Origin: Stenotrophomonas sp. ISL-67 | GTDB lineage: Bacteria > Pseudomonadota > Gammaproteobacteria > Xanthomonadales > Xanthomonadaceae | Assembly: GCF_018612915.1 (NCBI RefSeq) | Contig: NZ_JAGGRL010000005.1 | Coordinates: forward strand, 62,001 to 126,000 | Direction: 5' to 3' | DNA: 64,000 nt | Position numbers and translations under genes: made by a program | The notes under the pieces: generated by a model | The model's input: the letters and a program-made list of their open reading frames with translations, nothing else | Told to the model about the DNA's origin: nothing | Database searches by the model: none | In this document: in pieces, positions 16,709 through 25,910 of the stretch | Position numbering within the stretch: the stretch's first letter is position 1 | How the letters are laid out: every line of letters starts with the position of its first letter

Positions 16709-16798
16709 CAGCCACGCAGGGCGTGGCTCTACCTGTGACAGCCACGCAGGGCGTGGCTCTACCTGTGACAGCCACGCAGGACGTGGCTCTACCCGGGT
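16709..16798. repeat. three tandem 30-bp SMAG units
   Basis: Three head-to-tail copies at 16709, 16739 and 16769, each containing the palindrome GCCACGC-AGG-GCGTGGC (the third has one change, GGG to GGA). They fill the gap between ftsK and the transglutaminase gene. Confidence 0.9.
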
Positions 16799-16814
16799 CT
16801 TCAGCGGTTCCGGG

Positions 16815-19181
16815 CTATTTCGGCGGCGGTGGCGCGAGGACGCTGCGGTCGCCGTTGTGCTCGGGCGGGGTGACCACGCCGGCCGCTTCCATGGCCTCGA
16901 TCAGGCGCGCGGCGCGGTTGTAGCCGATCTTGAGGCGGCGCTGCACACCGGAAATGGACGCACGACGGGTCTCGGTGACGATCCGTACCGCTTCGTCGTA
17001 CAGCGGATCGGATTCGTCCCCAGCGCCACCACTCGATTCGGGCAGGCCACCTGCACCCACCACCACGCCATCGCCCATCATCTGCACTTCGTCGAGCACG
17101 CCGCTGATGTAGTCGGCCGGGCCGCTGGCCTTGAGGTGCTCGACCACGCGGTGCACTTCCTCGTCGGAGACGAAGGCGCCATGCACGCGGTCGGGCAGCG
17201 CGGTGCCGGGCGGCAGGTAGAGCATGTCGCCGTGGCCCAGCAGCGTTTCGGCGCCGGACTGGTCCAGGATGGTGCGCGAATCGATCTTCGAGCTGACCTG
17301 GAAACCGATGCGGGTCGGAATGTTGGCCTTGATCAGGCCGGTGATCACGTCCACCGACGGACGCTGGGTGGCCAGGATCAGATGGATGCCGGCCGCACGC
17401 GCCTTCTGCGCCAGGCGCGCGATCAGTTCTTCGACCTTCTTGCCGACGATCATCATCATGTCGGCGAATTCGTCGATGAAGATGACGATGAACGGCAGCG
17501 TCTCCAACGGGCGCGGCGCTTCGCCCAGCTCCGGGTTCGGCTTGAACAGCGGGTCCATCAACGGCTGCCCCGCGTCTTCGGCGTCCTTGACCTTCTTGTT
17601 GAAACCGGCCAGGTTGCGCACGCCCACCGCGCTCATCAGCTTGTAGCGACGCTCCATTTCGGCCACGCACCAGCGCAGGCCGTTGGCGGCCTCCTTCATG
17701 TCGGTGACCACCGGCGCCAGCAGGTGCGGAATGCCCTGGTAGACGCTCAGTTCGAGCATCTTCGGGTCGATCATCAACATCCGCAGGTCTTTCGGCGACG
17801 CCTTGTACAGCAGGCTCAGCACCATCGCGTTGACCGCCACCGACTTGCCCGAACCGGTGGTGCCGGCCACCAGCAGGTGCGGCATGCGCGCCAGGTCAGC
17901 CACGGTCGGGCGGCCGGCGATGTCCTTGCCCAGGGCCAGGGTGAGCGGACTGGCCGACTTGTCGTATTCCTTGGAACGCAACAGCTCGGACAGATAGATC
18001 ATTTCGCGGGTGACGTTGGGAATCTCCAGGCCCACCACCGACTTGCCCGGAATCACGTCGACCACGCGCACCGACTTGACCGACAGGCCGCGGGCGATGT
18101 CCTTGTCCAGCGAGCTGATCTGGCTGACCTTGATGCCCGGCGCCGGTTCGATTTCGAAGCGGGTGATCACCGGACCCGGGTACGCACCCACCACCAGGGC
18201 ATCGATGCGGAAATCCTTGAGCTTGAATTCGATCTGGCGCGACAGCGTTTCCAGGGTCTCTTCGTCGTAGCCCTTGGGCTGCGGCTTGGGATCGTCCAGC
18301 AGCGCCAGCGGCGGCAGATCGGAGCCATCGCCATTGACGCCACGGAACATCGGAATCTGGGTTTCGCGCTTGGCCCTGTCGCTCTTCTCAAGCACCGGCT
18401 CGGGGCGTGGCTCGATCTTGACCGGCTCGCGCCTGGCGCGGACCTCGGCATCGACCTTGCGCACTTCCTGGCGCTCCTCGCGCATCGCGCGGGTCTGCTG
18501 CCACTCGGTGGCCTGTTCCTTCTTCCTGCTCAGCAGCGGCGGCAGCGCCAGCACCGCGCGGCCGATCTTTTCCATCACCACGAACCACGAAATGCCGGTG
18601 GCCAGGGTGATCGAGGCCAGCAGCAGCACCAGCACGAACAGGTTCGCGCCCAGCGCACCGAAACCGGCACTGAGCGAATTGCCGACCAGCCGGCCGAGAA
18701 TGCCGCCGGCATGGCCGACGTCGCCACTGAACAGGCGCAGGTGCAGGAAGCCGGTGCCGGCAATCAGGAAGCCGACCAACCCTACCAGGCGCAGCGCGGG
18801 GTCAAGATCGTGCTCGCCCTTGCTCTCGCGCTTGAGCCCGAACATGGCAAACCACGCCAGCGCGCCCAGCACGATGGGCAGCAGGAAGGCCATGTAGCCG
18901 AACAGCTGCAGCAGCACATCGGCCACCCACGCCCCTACCCGCCCCCCCATGTTGTGGATGGGCGCCACCACGCTGCCGGTGTGCGACCAACCCGGGTCGG
19001 TGGCCGAGTACGTGAACAAGCTGGCCACCAGGTACAGCAACGCCGGCGCGATCGCGATCAGGCCGAGGTCGCGCCAGAGACGCAGCCGACGGGGGTTTTC
19101 GACCGGCGCCGCAGCCGCAGCGCGGCGCGACGCCGCTTTGCCGTCGGGAGACTTGGATCGTTCCGGGACCTGTTTCGCCAC
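16815..19181 (-). CDS. ftsK: DNA translocase FtsK
   Basis: 788 residues. Four or five membrane helices lie in the first 210 residues, then a short linker, the alpha and beta motor domains with Walker [10 protein letters not shown] (about 442-450) and Walker [14 protein letters not shown], and a C-terminal winged-helix gamma domain ([20 protein letters not shown]). It coordinates chromosome dimer resolution with septum closure. The short linker compared with E. coli FtsK is typical of xanthomonads and many other bacteria. Divergent from trxB, as in E. coli. Confidence 0.96.
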   Translation of the reverse strand: MAKQVPERSKSPDGKAASRRAAAAAPVENPRRLRLWRDLGLIAIAPALLYLVASLFTYSATDPGWSHTGSVVAPIHNMGGRVGAWVADVLLQLFGYMAFLLPIVLGALAWFAMFGLKRESKGEHDLDPALRLVGLVGFLIAGTGFLHLRLFSGDVGHAGGILGRLVGNSLSAGFGALGANLFVLVLLLASITLATGISWFVVMEKIGRAVLALPPLLSRKKEQATEWQQTRAMREERQEVRKVDAEVRARREPVKIEPRPEPVLEKSDRAKRETQIPMFRGVNGDGSDLPPLALLDDPKPQPKGYDEETLETLSRQIEFKLKDFRIDALVVGAYPGPVITRFEIEPAPGIKVSQISSLDKDIARGLSVKSVRVVDVIPGKSVVGLEIPNVTREMIYLSELLRSKEYDKSASPLTLALGKDIAGRPTVADLARMPHLLVAGTTGSGKSVAVNAMVLSLLYKASPKDLRMLMIDPKMLELSVYQGIPHLLAPVVTDMKEAANGLRWCVAEMERRYKLMSAVGVRNLAGFNKKVKDAEDAGQPLMDPLFKPNPELGEAPRPLETLPFIVIFIDEFADMMMIVGKKVEELIARLAQKARAAGIHLILATQRPSVDVITGLIKANIPTRIGFQVSSKIDSRTILDQSGAETLLGHGDMLYLPPGTALPDRVHGAFVSDEEVHRVVEHLKASGPADYISGVLDEVQMMGDGVVVGAGGLPESSGGAGDESDPLYDEAVRIVTETRRASISGVQRRLKIGYNRAARLIEAMEAAGVVTPPEHNGDRSVLAPPPPK

Positions 19182-19246
19182 CTTAGACCAGACCTTGGGA
19201 ATGCACTGTTAGTCCTTGATAATAAACGACTGAGGCGAGCGCCGGT

Positions 19247-20452
<1,206 letters not shown>

Positions 20453-20476
20453 CCGGCAACGCCTGAAGCACCCCAG

Positions 20477-20502
20477 GAAGGCCGGCGCGAGCGCCGGCCT
20501 TC
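20477..20502 (+). terminator. terminator after trxB
   Basis: A perfect 11-bp GC-rich stem beginning GAAGGCCGGCG and ending CGCCGGCCTTC with a CGAG loop, followed by a modest T stretch (TGCGTTT). Confidence 0.75.
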
Positions 20503-20541
20503 TGCGTTTGAAATTGTGAGACGTGGCCTGGGTGGACATTA

Positions 20542-20559
20542 TGTAGCCTGTTGGCTACA
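20542..20559. promoter_or_regulatory. operator dyad of the HigBA-type module
   Basis: TGTAGCC-TGTT-GGCTACA, a perfect 7-bp inverted repeat, ends 8 bases before the toxin ATG. Type II antitoxins repress their own operon at such sites. No good ribosome site precedes the toxin start, so the operator probably overlaps the promoter. Confidence 0.7.
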
Positions 20560-20567
20560 CCTTACAG

Positions 20568-20855
20568 ATGGAGCTGCAGTGCACCGACCAGTTCTCAGTA
20601 TGGATAGACGCCCTTAAGGACGTCGCAGGCCGCGCAAGGATCCTCGCCCGCATTCGCCGGCTTGCCGATGGCAATCCCGGTGACCACCGCAACCTGAGCG
20701 GCGGGATAGCTGAGCTTCGCGTAGATGTAGGCCCCGGCTATCGCATCTACTACACACAGCGAGGCAACCGGCTCATTATTCTTTTGGTAGGCCGCGATAA
20801 GGGCTCCCAGCAACACGACATCGAAAAGGCGAAGGAGCTGGCTCACAATTTATGA
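20568..20855 (+). CDS. type II toxin, RelE/HigB family
   Basis: 95 residues. It has the RelE-fold pattern of the phage-derived Gp49/HigB-like group: FSVWIDALKDVAGRARILAR, LSGGIAELRVDVGPGYRIYY and NRLIILLVGRDKGSQQHDIE. The basic and aromatic residues of GYRIYY and the GRDKGSQ loop fit a ribosome-dependent mRNA nuclease. The antitoxin gene follows 55 bp downstream, the toxin-first order of higBA. No ribosome site is evident, and translation may be weak, as is common for toxins. Confidence 0.88.
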   Translation: MELQCTDQFSVWIDALKDVAGRARILARIRRLADGNPGDHRNLSGGIAELRVDVGPGYRIYYTQRGNRLIILLVGRDKGSQQHDIEKAKELAHNL

Positions 20856-20910
20856 CGCCATCCGACAGAAGAAGATCACGGCGCAACGAAACTACCGGAG
20901 CTACAGCGAC

Positions 20911-21213
20911 ATGACAGCCAAGAAGAAGACAAAGGTAGAAAAGTTCGACGTTGCGGAGCACCTGCGCACTCCGGAGGAAATGGCCGCGCACCTGGATGCC
21001 TGCATCATGGAAAGTGACGGCGATTCTGCATTCATCGCCAAGGCGCTCGGTGATATTGCCCGCGCCCAGGGGATGAGCAAAGTTGCTCGCGACGCAGGCG
21101 TTTCACGTGAGAGTCTCTACCGCGCTCTCTCCGGTGAGCGCAGCCCGGACTTTGCCACGATTCTGAAGGTGACTCGCGCCCTCGGCGTGCAGTTGCACGC
21201 CACCGCTGCCTAA
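20911..21213 (+). CDS. HTH antitoxin, HigA-like
   Basis: 100 residues. The N-terminal half holds FDVAEHLRTPEEMAAHLDAC and the C-terminal half an HTH: MSKVARDAGVSRESLYRALSGERSPDFATILKVTRALG. This is the addiction-module antidote family that partners RelE/HigB toxins. It should neutralise the toxin and bind the dyad at 20542-20559. Confidence 0.88.
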   Translation: MTAKKKTKVEKFDVAEHLRTPEEMAAHLDACIMESDGDSAFIAKALGDIARAQGMSKVARDAGVSRESLYRALSGERSPDFATILKVTRALGVQLHATAA

Positions 21214-21233
21214 CCTGCATTCTGTTTCCAAAC

Positions 21234-21252
21234 GCCGGCGCAATGCGCCGGC
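21234..21252. terminator. bidirectional terminator between antitoxin and amidase genes
   Basis: GCCGGCGC-AAT-GCGCCGGC, an 8-bp perfect stem, with CTTTCGCTTT on the right and AAACG on the left. It lies between two convergent genes and can serve both. Confidence 0.7.
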
Positions 21253-21291
21253 CTTTCGCTTTACGCCTGAACCTCCTGGCGCGCTGGCGGA

Positions 21292-22863
21292 TCAACCGCC
21301 GCTCTGGCAGGTCATCCAGTGTTCGATGGGACCGGAAGTCACCCCATCGGCATCGCGCATCACCGTGCTCCAGTTGACCATGCCGTAACCACTGCCCTCG
21401 CAGGTCATCTGCGCCTTGATGGGCGAGGCGGAGGCTTCCGTGACCGTCTTTTCTTCCCCCCTGCAGGCGCCCGGCTGGGTGCAGTACACCGGCGTGAAGC
21501 TGAGCGTCACCGGGAACTGTGGATGGCCGTCGAAATGAACGTTGGTCTCTGCCGCACCGTTCGCAGGAACGGTAACGCGATCAATCTTCCTCAACGCCAG
21601 CGGGGTGCAGTCCTTGCCTTCACGGAATAGACGGTAGCCCTTTTCGACCCCCTTCATGGAAGCTTCGCGGAATACGCGGTCCTGAAGCGCGGCGGAGTCT
21701 TCTGGGTTCGAGTGGTAGGCGATCTCCACAAGTACCGCTGGCATTGTGGCAATCCTGTTTTCGCCGTGTCGGCCCGCGTTGGCTCGATCTCGAATAGGAA
21801 AGTTCTCGTAGCCCGGCTGCGCTCGGATCTGCTCACGCATCCCGCACAGCACGCTCTCTGCCAGAGGGCGATCGTTCGGCTTATCGCCGTGATAGAAGAC
21901 CTCCAAGCCCCGAGTCGTCGCCATTGGGTGACCATTGGTATGAAGGCTGATCATTGCTCCTACCCCTAGGTGATTCGCGTAGAGAGGGCGTGTGCGGATG
22001 TCCTCATTGACCTCCCGATCATTTGTGGTCTCGTTCGGTAGCGAGTTCCAGATATCCGTGCGCGCGGGCATCACAGCCTTTACGTGGTACCTCGAAGACA
22101 TCTGCTCCCACGGGCGCTCCGACTCTTCGTGCAGACCCTGCGCCCTGCTTCGCGCACGATAGACGCTCAAGCCACTTCGCTCCACAAGAAGCGACTGCAA
22201 CACATCTCCGTACGCTGGCGTGATCATGTCTTCCCTGAAACCGAACGCATCCGGGCGTTGAAACTCCCAGCTCCTGGATGGAAACACCCGCACCAGTCCG
22301 TGACTGGCGGAAACCAACGCAGTGGCATTTCGCGGATTCATACGAGCTTGCGGAGGCACTGCAAGATCCTTGGGGAAGTAGTCCTTGAGTGGCTTTCCCT
22401 GGAACCGGAAGTCCACATCAACGATGGGAAGCCCAGCCTTCTCGGCGTACACACGAAGTGTCACGGCAAGTTCGTGCAGGAACGTTTCTGCATACCCTTC
22501 GCCGGCTCCCGGAAGAAAGCCCTTGCCAAAGTCTGCCAGCACCGTCTTCTTGTTCATGTCGATGGTCACCTTTACATCAACCGTGCGCAGCACATCCCTG
22601 CTTTGCAGGTAGGTCGAAACGCTTCTGGACGCTTCCTTTTCCAGCAGATGTATCAGCTCGGCGTCGACGTACCAGGTCGTCTGCGTAGCCTCATCCTTTG
22701 TCTCGATTGAGTGGCCACCACCAACAGGTACCGGCGCGGCCCGTGAATCAGCTACGTCAGCGGCAGCTAGCAGAACTCCGCATCCAACCGCGAACAACTG
22801 TAGGCTTTTACTTACCATCTCCATTCTCCTTGAAAGTAGTTGACGCATCTCCGGATGCGCCAT
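21292..22863 (-). CDS. exported N-acetylmuramoyl-L-alanine amidase (Amidase_3) with long N-terminal domain
   Basis: 523 residues. The ATG at 22863 has a strong GGGAGGAG 8 bases upstream. A second start at 22818 (MVSKSLQLFAVG), also with AAGGAG upstream, would begin the signal peptide directly. The catalytic domain lies at about 180-400: SASHGLVRVF in place of the usual DPGHGG zinc-ligand motif, ISLHTNGHP for the second His, and VLVEIAYHSNPEDSAAL with the catalytic Glu. About 140 residues of unknown type precede it, and about 110 residues with four Cys follow it. It cleaves peptidoglycan stem peptides or acts on a rival's wall. Codon use is plainly lower in GC than the neighbours (two rows counted by eye were 58% and 53%), suggesting acquisition together with the adjacent toxin-antitoxin pair. 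Confidence 0.8.
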   Translation of the reverse strand: MAHPEMRQLLSRRMEMVSKSLQLFAVGCGVLLAAADVADSRAAPVPVGGGHSIETKDEATQTTWYVDAELIHLLEKEASRSVSTYLQSRDVLRTVDVKVTIDMNKKTVLADFGKGFLPGAGEGYAETFLHELAVTLRVYAEKAGLPIVDVDFRFQGKPLKDYFPKDLAVPPQARMNPRNATALVSASHGLVRVFPSRSWEFQRPDAFGFREDMITPAYGDVLQSLLVERSGLSVYRARSRAQGLHEESERPWEQMSSRYHVKAVMPARTDIWNSLPNETTNDREVNEDIRTRPLYANHLGVGAMISLHTNGHPMATTRGLEVFYHGDKPNDRPLAESVLCGMREQIRAQPGYENFPIRDRANAGRHGENRIATMPAVLVEIAYHSNPEDSAALQDRVFREASMKGVEKGYRLFREGKDCTPLALRKIDRVTVPANGAAETNVHFDGHPQFPVTLSFTPVYCTQPGACRGEEKTVTEASASPIKAQMTCEGSGYGMVNWSTVMRDADGVTSGPIEHWMTCQSGG

Positions 22864-23010
22864 CGAAATCTCCTCCCTTCAAAACCACACGAACGCGCGC
22901 AAGCGCACGCTTTCCGGCGGGTGCTGAACGACTTTCCTATCGGTTCCTGCGCGCCGATCACCCCCGCCTAAAACACCCCGTTTTCCATCGACCTGCCCTA
23001 TCCTCTAGCC

Positions 23011-24141
23011 ATGCCCGATATACGTTTCCTACATCGCCTCGCTGACCTGCCTGCCGCCGACTGGGATGCGCTGCACGATGGCCGCAACCCGTTCGTCAGC
23101 CACTCCTTCCTGCAGGGCCTGGAAGAACACGGCTGCCTGCGCGCGGAATGGGGCTGGCGGCCGCGCCATTTCACCCTGTGGGAAGGCGATCAGCTGATCG
23201 GGGCGGTGCCGGGCTACCTCAAGGACAACTCGCATGGCGAGTTCGTGTTCGATCACGCCTGGGCCAACGCCTATGCCCGGCATGGGCTGGCGTATTTCCC
23301 GAAGTGGCTGGGCGCGGTGCCGTATTCGCCGGTGAGCGGACCGCGCCTGCTGGCGAAGGATGCTGAAACCGCCCGCACACTGGTCGAGACCCTGCGCATG
23401 GAAGTGGCCCGCATGGGCTGGTCGTCGGCGCACGTGAACTTCCATTTGGCCGAAGACGACACCGCGTTCGGGCCGGAGTGGCTGCTGCGCGAGGACATCC
23501 AGTTCCAGTGGCACAACCCGGGCGACTGGACCGACTTCAGCGGTTTCCTGGCGGCGATGGACCACAAGCACCGCAAGAACATCCGCCAGGAACGCGCCAA
23601 GCTGGCGCGTTCCGGTGTCACCTACCGCATCGTGCACGGCGATGAAGCCACCGCTGCAGACCTGCAGGCGATGCACGATTTCTATCTGCAGACCTTCAGC
23701 GAGTACGGCAACTCGCCCGCCCTGACCCTGCCTTTCCTGCAGCACCTGGCCACCACCCTGCCCCGCCAGTTGGTGATCTTCCTGGCCATGTTGGAGGGCC
23801 AACCGGTTGCCGGCGCGCTGTGCCTGCGCGGCGCGGACACTCTGTATGGCCGTTACTGGGGTGGCGCCACCCTGCCTGGGCTGCATTTTGAGACCTGCTA
23901 CTACCAGGGTATCGAGTACTGCCTGCGCGAAGGCCTACCCCGCTTCGAGCCCGGCGCGCAGGGCGAGCACAAGCTGGCGCGTGGCTTCCTGCCGCACCCA
24001 GTGCGCAGCCGGCACTGGATTGCCCAGCCGGACTTCGCCGGTGCGCTGGCCGGCTGGTGCGAACAGGAACGCGGGGAAGTGCGGCGCTATGCGCAGGCGC
24101 TGGCTGCCCACACGCCCTTCAAGAGCACCGAGCCTGCATGA
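23011..24141 (+). CDS. FemAB/GNAT-fold protein of the COG3146 (DUF482) family
   Basis: 376 residues. It has RFLHRLADLPAADWDALHDG at the N-terminus and the family patterns NPFVSHSFLQGLEEHGC, DHKHRKNIRQERAKL, and YYQGIEYCLREGLPRFEPGA. These proteins have a double acetyltransferase fold related to FemAB peptidyltransferases; the substrate is not known. The stop overlaps the aat start (ATGA), so it is co-translated with an aminoacyl-transferase, which fits a shared use of aminoacyl-tRNA only as speculation. Confidence 0.82.
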   Translation: MPDIRFLHRLADLPAADWDALHDGRNPFVSHSFLQGLEEHGCLRAEWGWRPRHFTLWEGDQLIGAVPGYLKDNSHGEFVFDHAWANAYARHGLAYFPKWLGAVPYSPVSGPRLLAKDAETARTLVETLRMEVARMGWSSAHVNFHLAEDDTAFGPEWLLREDIQFQWHNPGDWTDFSGFLAAMDHKHRKNIRQERAKLARSGVTYRIVHGDEATAADLQAMHDFYLQTFSEYGNSPALTLPFLQHLATTLPRQLVIFLAMLEGQPVAGALCLRGADTLYGRYWGGATLPGLHFETCYYQGIEYCLREGLPRFEPGAQGEHKLARGFLPHPVRSRHWIAQPDFAGALAGWCEQERGEVRRYAQALAAHTPFKSTEPA

Positions 24142-24872
24142 CCCGGCATTTGCCCTGGCGGCTGGACGACCGGCCGGATGCCCCCTTCCCGCCGGCCGAG
24201 ACCGCGCTGCGCGAGCCCGATGGCCTGCTTGCGCTGGGCGGGGACCTCTCGCCGGTGCGCCTGCTCAATGCCTATGCTGGCGGCATCTTCCCGTGGTTCT
24301 CCGAAGGCCAGCCGCTGCTGTGGTGGTCCCCGGACCCGCGCATGGTGTTCCGCACCGATGGAGTGCGCCTCTCCTCCCGCTTCCGGCGCAGCCTGCGCGC
24401 CATCGGCTGGGTGCTGCGCGCCGATACCCGCTTCCGCGAGGTGATCGAGGCCTGCGCCACCAGCCCGCGCCCCCGTCAGGACGGAACGTGGATCACCCGG
24501 GACATGGTGAAGGCATATGAGGCGCTGCACGCGCTGGGGTTTGCCCATTCGATCGAGGTACTGGACGGCGACCGGCTGGTGGGCGGGATCTATGGGGTGG
24601 CGATGGGACGGATGTTCTTCGGGGAGAGCATGTTCAGCGCCGAGAGCGGAGGCTCGAAGGTGGCGCTGGCCGGGCTGGCACATGTCCTGCGCGGATGGGG
24701 CTGGCCGTTGATCGATGCGCAGGTGGAGAACGACCACCTGCTGCGGATGGGGGCCGAGCACTGGTCACGGGAGCGGTTTCTTGGGGCCGTGCGGGAGCAG
24801 GTGAATGCCATTGAGCTGCCTGGAGCGTGGACGGAGCGGGTTGGGGAGTTTTCCGCCGCATCGCTGGCGTGA
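24138..24872 (+). CDS. aat: leucyl/phenylalanyl-tRNA-protein transferase
   Basis: 244 residues. Family motifs are clear: LLALGGDLSPVRLLNAYAGG, GIFPWFSEGQPLLWWSPDPR, GWVLRADTRFREVI, WITRDMVKAYEALHALGFAHS and GRMFFGESMFS. It adds Leu or Phe to N-terminal Arg/Lys of proteins, marking them for ClpS-ClpAP, whose genes lie just downstream. The ATG overlaps the preceding stop by 4 bases. Confidence 0.96.
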   Translation: MTRHLPWRLDDRPDAPFPPAETALREPDGLLALGGDLSPVRLLNAYAGGIFPWFSEGQPLLWWSPDPRMVFRTDGVRLSSRFRRSLRAIGWVLRADTRFREVIEACATSPRPRQDGTWITRDMVKAYEALHALGFAHSIEVLDGDRLVGGIYGVAMGRMFFGESMFSAESGGSKVALAGLAHVLRGWGWPLIDAQVENDHLLRMGAEHWSRERFLGAVREQVNAIELPGAWTERVGEFSAASLA

Positions 24873-25018
24873 GGTGGCGCGGCTGGTGAGGGCCGGCCAA
24901 CGGCCGGCGCTACCGGAATCCGGGGTCGTTAACACAATCTTTGCATCCAAGGGGAAGAGCGCGTAAAATGCCCGCTCTTAAGGCCAGCTCGGCCGTTTAT
25001 AGAACTGCACAGGACTAC

Positions 25019-25237
25019 ATGTCGAAAGACGACTCCATCGAGTTCGAAGGCACCGTCAGCGAGACGCTGCCGAACACCACTTTCCGCGTTCGACTGGAAA
25101 ATGGGCATGAAATCATCGCCCACATCTCCGGCCGCATGCGCAAGAACTACATCCGCATCCTGACGGGCGACCGCGTCAAGGTCGAAATGACGCCCTACGA
25201 CCTGACCAAGGGTCGCATCACCTACCGTATGAAGTAA
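25019..25237 (+). CDS. infA: translation initiation factor IF-1
   Basis: 72 residues, complete S1-like OB fold: [19 protein letters not shown] through GRITYRMK. The ATG at 25019 has AGGA 7 bases upstream; the upstream open frame is not coding. Placed between aat and clpA as in many proteobacteria. Confidence 0.98.
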   Translation: MSKDDSIEFEGTVSETLPNTTFRVRLENGHEIIAHISGRMRKNYIRILTGDRVKVEMTPYDLTKGRITYRMK

Positions 25238-25271
25238 GCGGCAGGGGCGGCTTCCACCGGAAGACGCGTTC

Positions 25272-25298
25272 AAAGGCCGGCCTCGTGCTGGCCTTTTT
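25272..25298 (+). terminator. terminator after infA
   Basis: AAAGGCCGGC-CTCGT-GCTGGCCTTT, a 10-bp stem with one G-T pair, ending in five T residues. Confidence 0.88.
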
Positions 25299-25455
25299 GC
25301 GTGGGCGCCATTCAGCCCGAGCTACCGTGCCGGCAGTCACTGTGACCGCCTGCACCCTGACGTCAGTCAGCCTGCCTTGCTGCAGATTCGCACTGGGCGG
25401 TTCGCGCCCATTGTGGTCACAGGTCCATTCCGGACCGTTTCCGACTGGCCCCAAC

Positions 25456-25809
25456 ATGAAGACCCTGATCCCGCTTTGCCTGCTTGCCGTCACCGCTCTT
25501 GCTGGTACCGCGGCGGCTCAGACCGCGCCTGCTGGCGACGATTGTGTTGTCCTGTCCAGCGACCACCAGATCGTGCGCAAAAATGCCGCTCAGAGCGTGC
25601 TGCTGCGCAATGGAAGCGACCACTATGTAGTGAGCTTCACCAATTCGTGCGGCAGCGCGGCGACATCGCGCAAACTGGATTTCGATACCCCGTCCCAGGA
25701 AAGTCAGGTGTGCGCAGGCGTCAGCAAGCTGGTGACCGATAGCCAATTCTGCTCGGTGGCCAAGATTAAATCCATCAGCGCAGGGGAATTCGCTTCGCGC
25801 GCCCGGTAA
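25456..25809 (+). CDS. small exported protein of unknown function
   Basis: 117 residues. The ATG at 25456 begins a clear signal peptide (about 1-22, ending AAAQ). The mature part has four Cys (DDCVV, NSCGS, QVCAG, QFCSV), consistent with two disulphides in the periplasm. No family was recognised. Transcribed alone with its own terminator; no strong ribosome site seen. Confidence 0.7.
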   Translation: MKTLIPLCLLAVTALAGTAAAQTAPAGDDCVVLSSDHQIVRKNAAQSVLLRNGSDHYVVSFTNSCGSAATSRKLDFDTPSQESQVCAGVSKLVTDSQFCSVAKIKSISAGEFASRAR

Positions 25810-25825
25810 GACCGCACCTGCAAAT

Positions 25826-25848
25826 AACGCCCCTCACGGGGCGTTTTT
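25826..25848 (+). terminator. terminator after the small exported protein
   Basis: AACGCCCC-TCAC-GGGGCGTT, an 8-bp perfect stem followed by TTTCT. Confidence 0.88.
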
Positions 25849-25855
25849 CTGAGGA

Positions 25856-25880
25856 GTCACGACCAACGGTCGTGACCTAC
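25856..25880. repeat. SMAG palindrome next to clpA
   Basis: GTCACGACC-AAC-GGTCGTGAC followed by CTAC, i.e. a GTAG-headed stem-loop on the minus strand, immediately downstream of clpA. Confidence 0.85.
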
Positions 25881-25910
25881 CCGTCGAATGACCATCAGGT
25901 CATTCGACGG
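25881..25910 (-). terminator. 13-bp perfect hairpin spanning the clpA stop codon
   Basis: CCGTCGAATGACC-ATCA-GGTCATTCGACGG is a perfect 13-bp stem. The clpA stop codon (25900-25902) lies inside one arm. No T-run follows, so it may stabilise the mRNA 3' end or act with the adjacent SMAG rather than terminate by itself. Confidence 0.65.
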
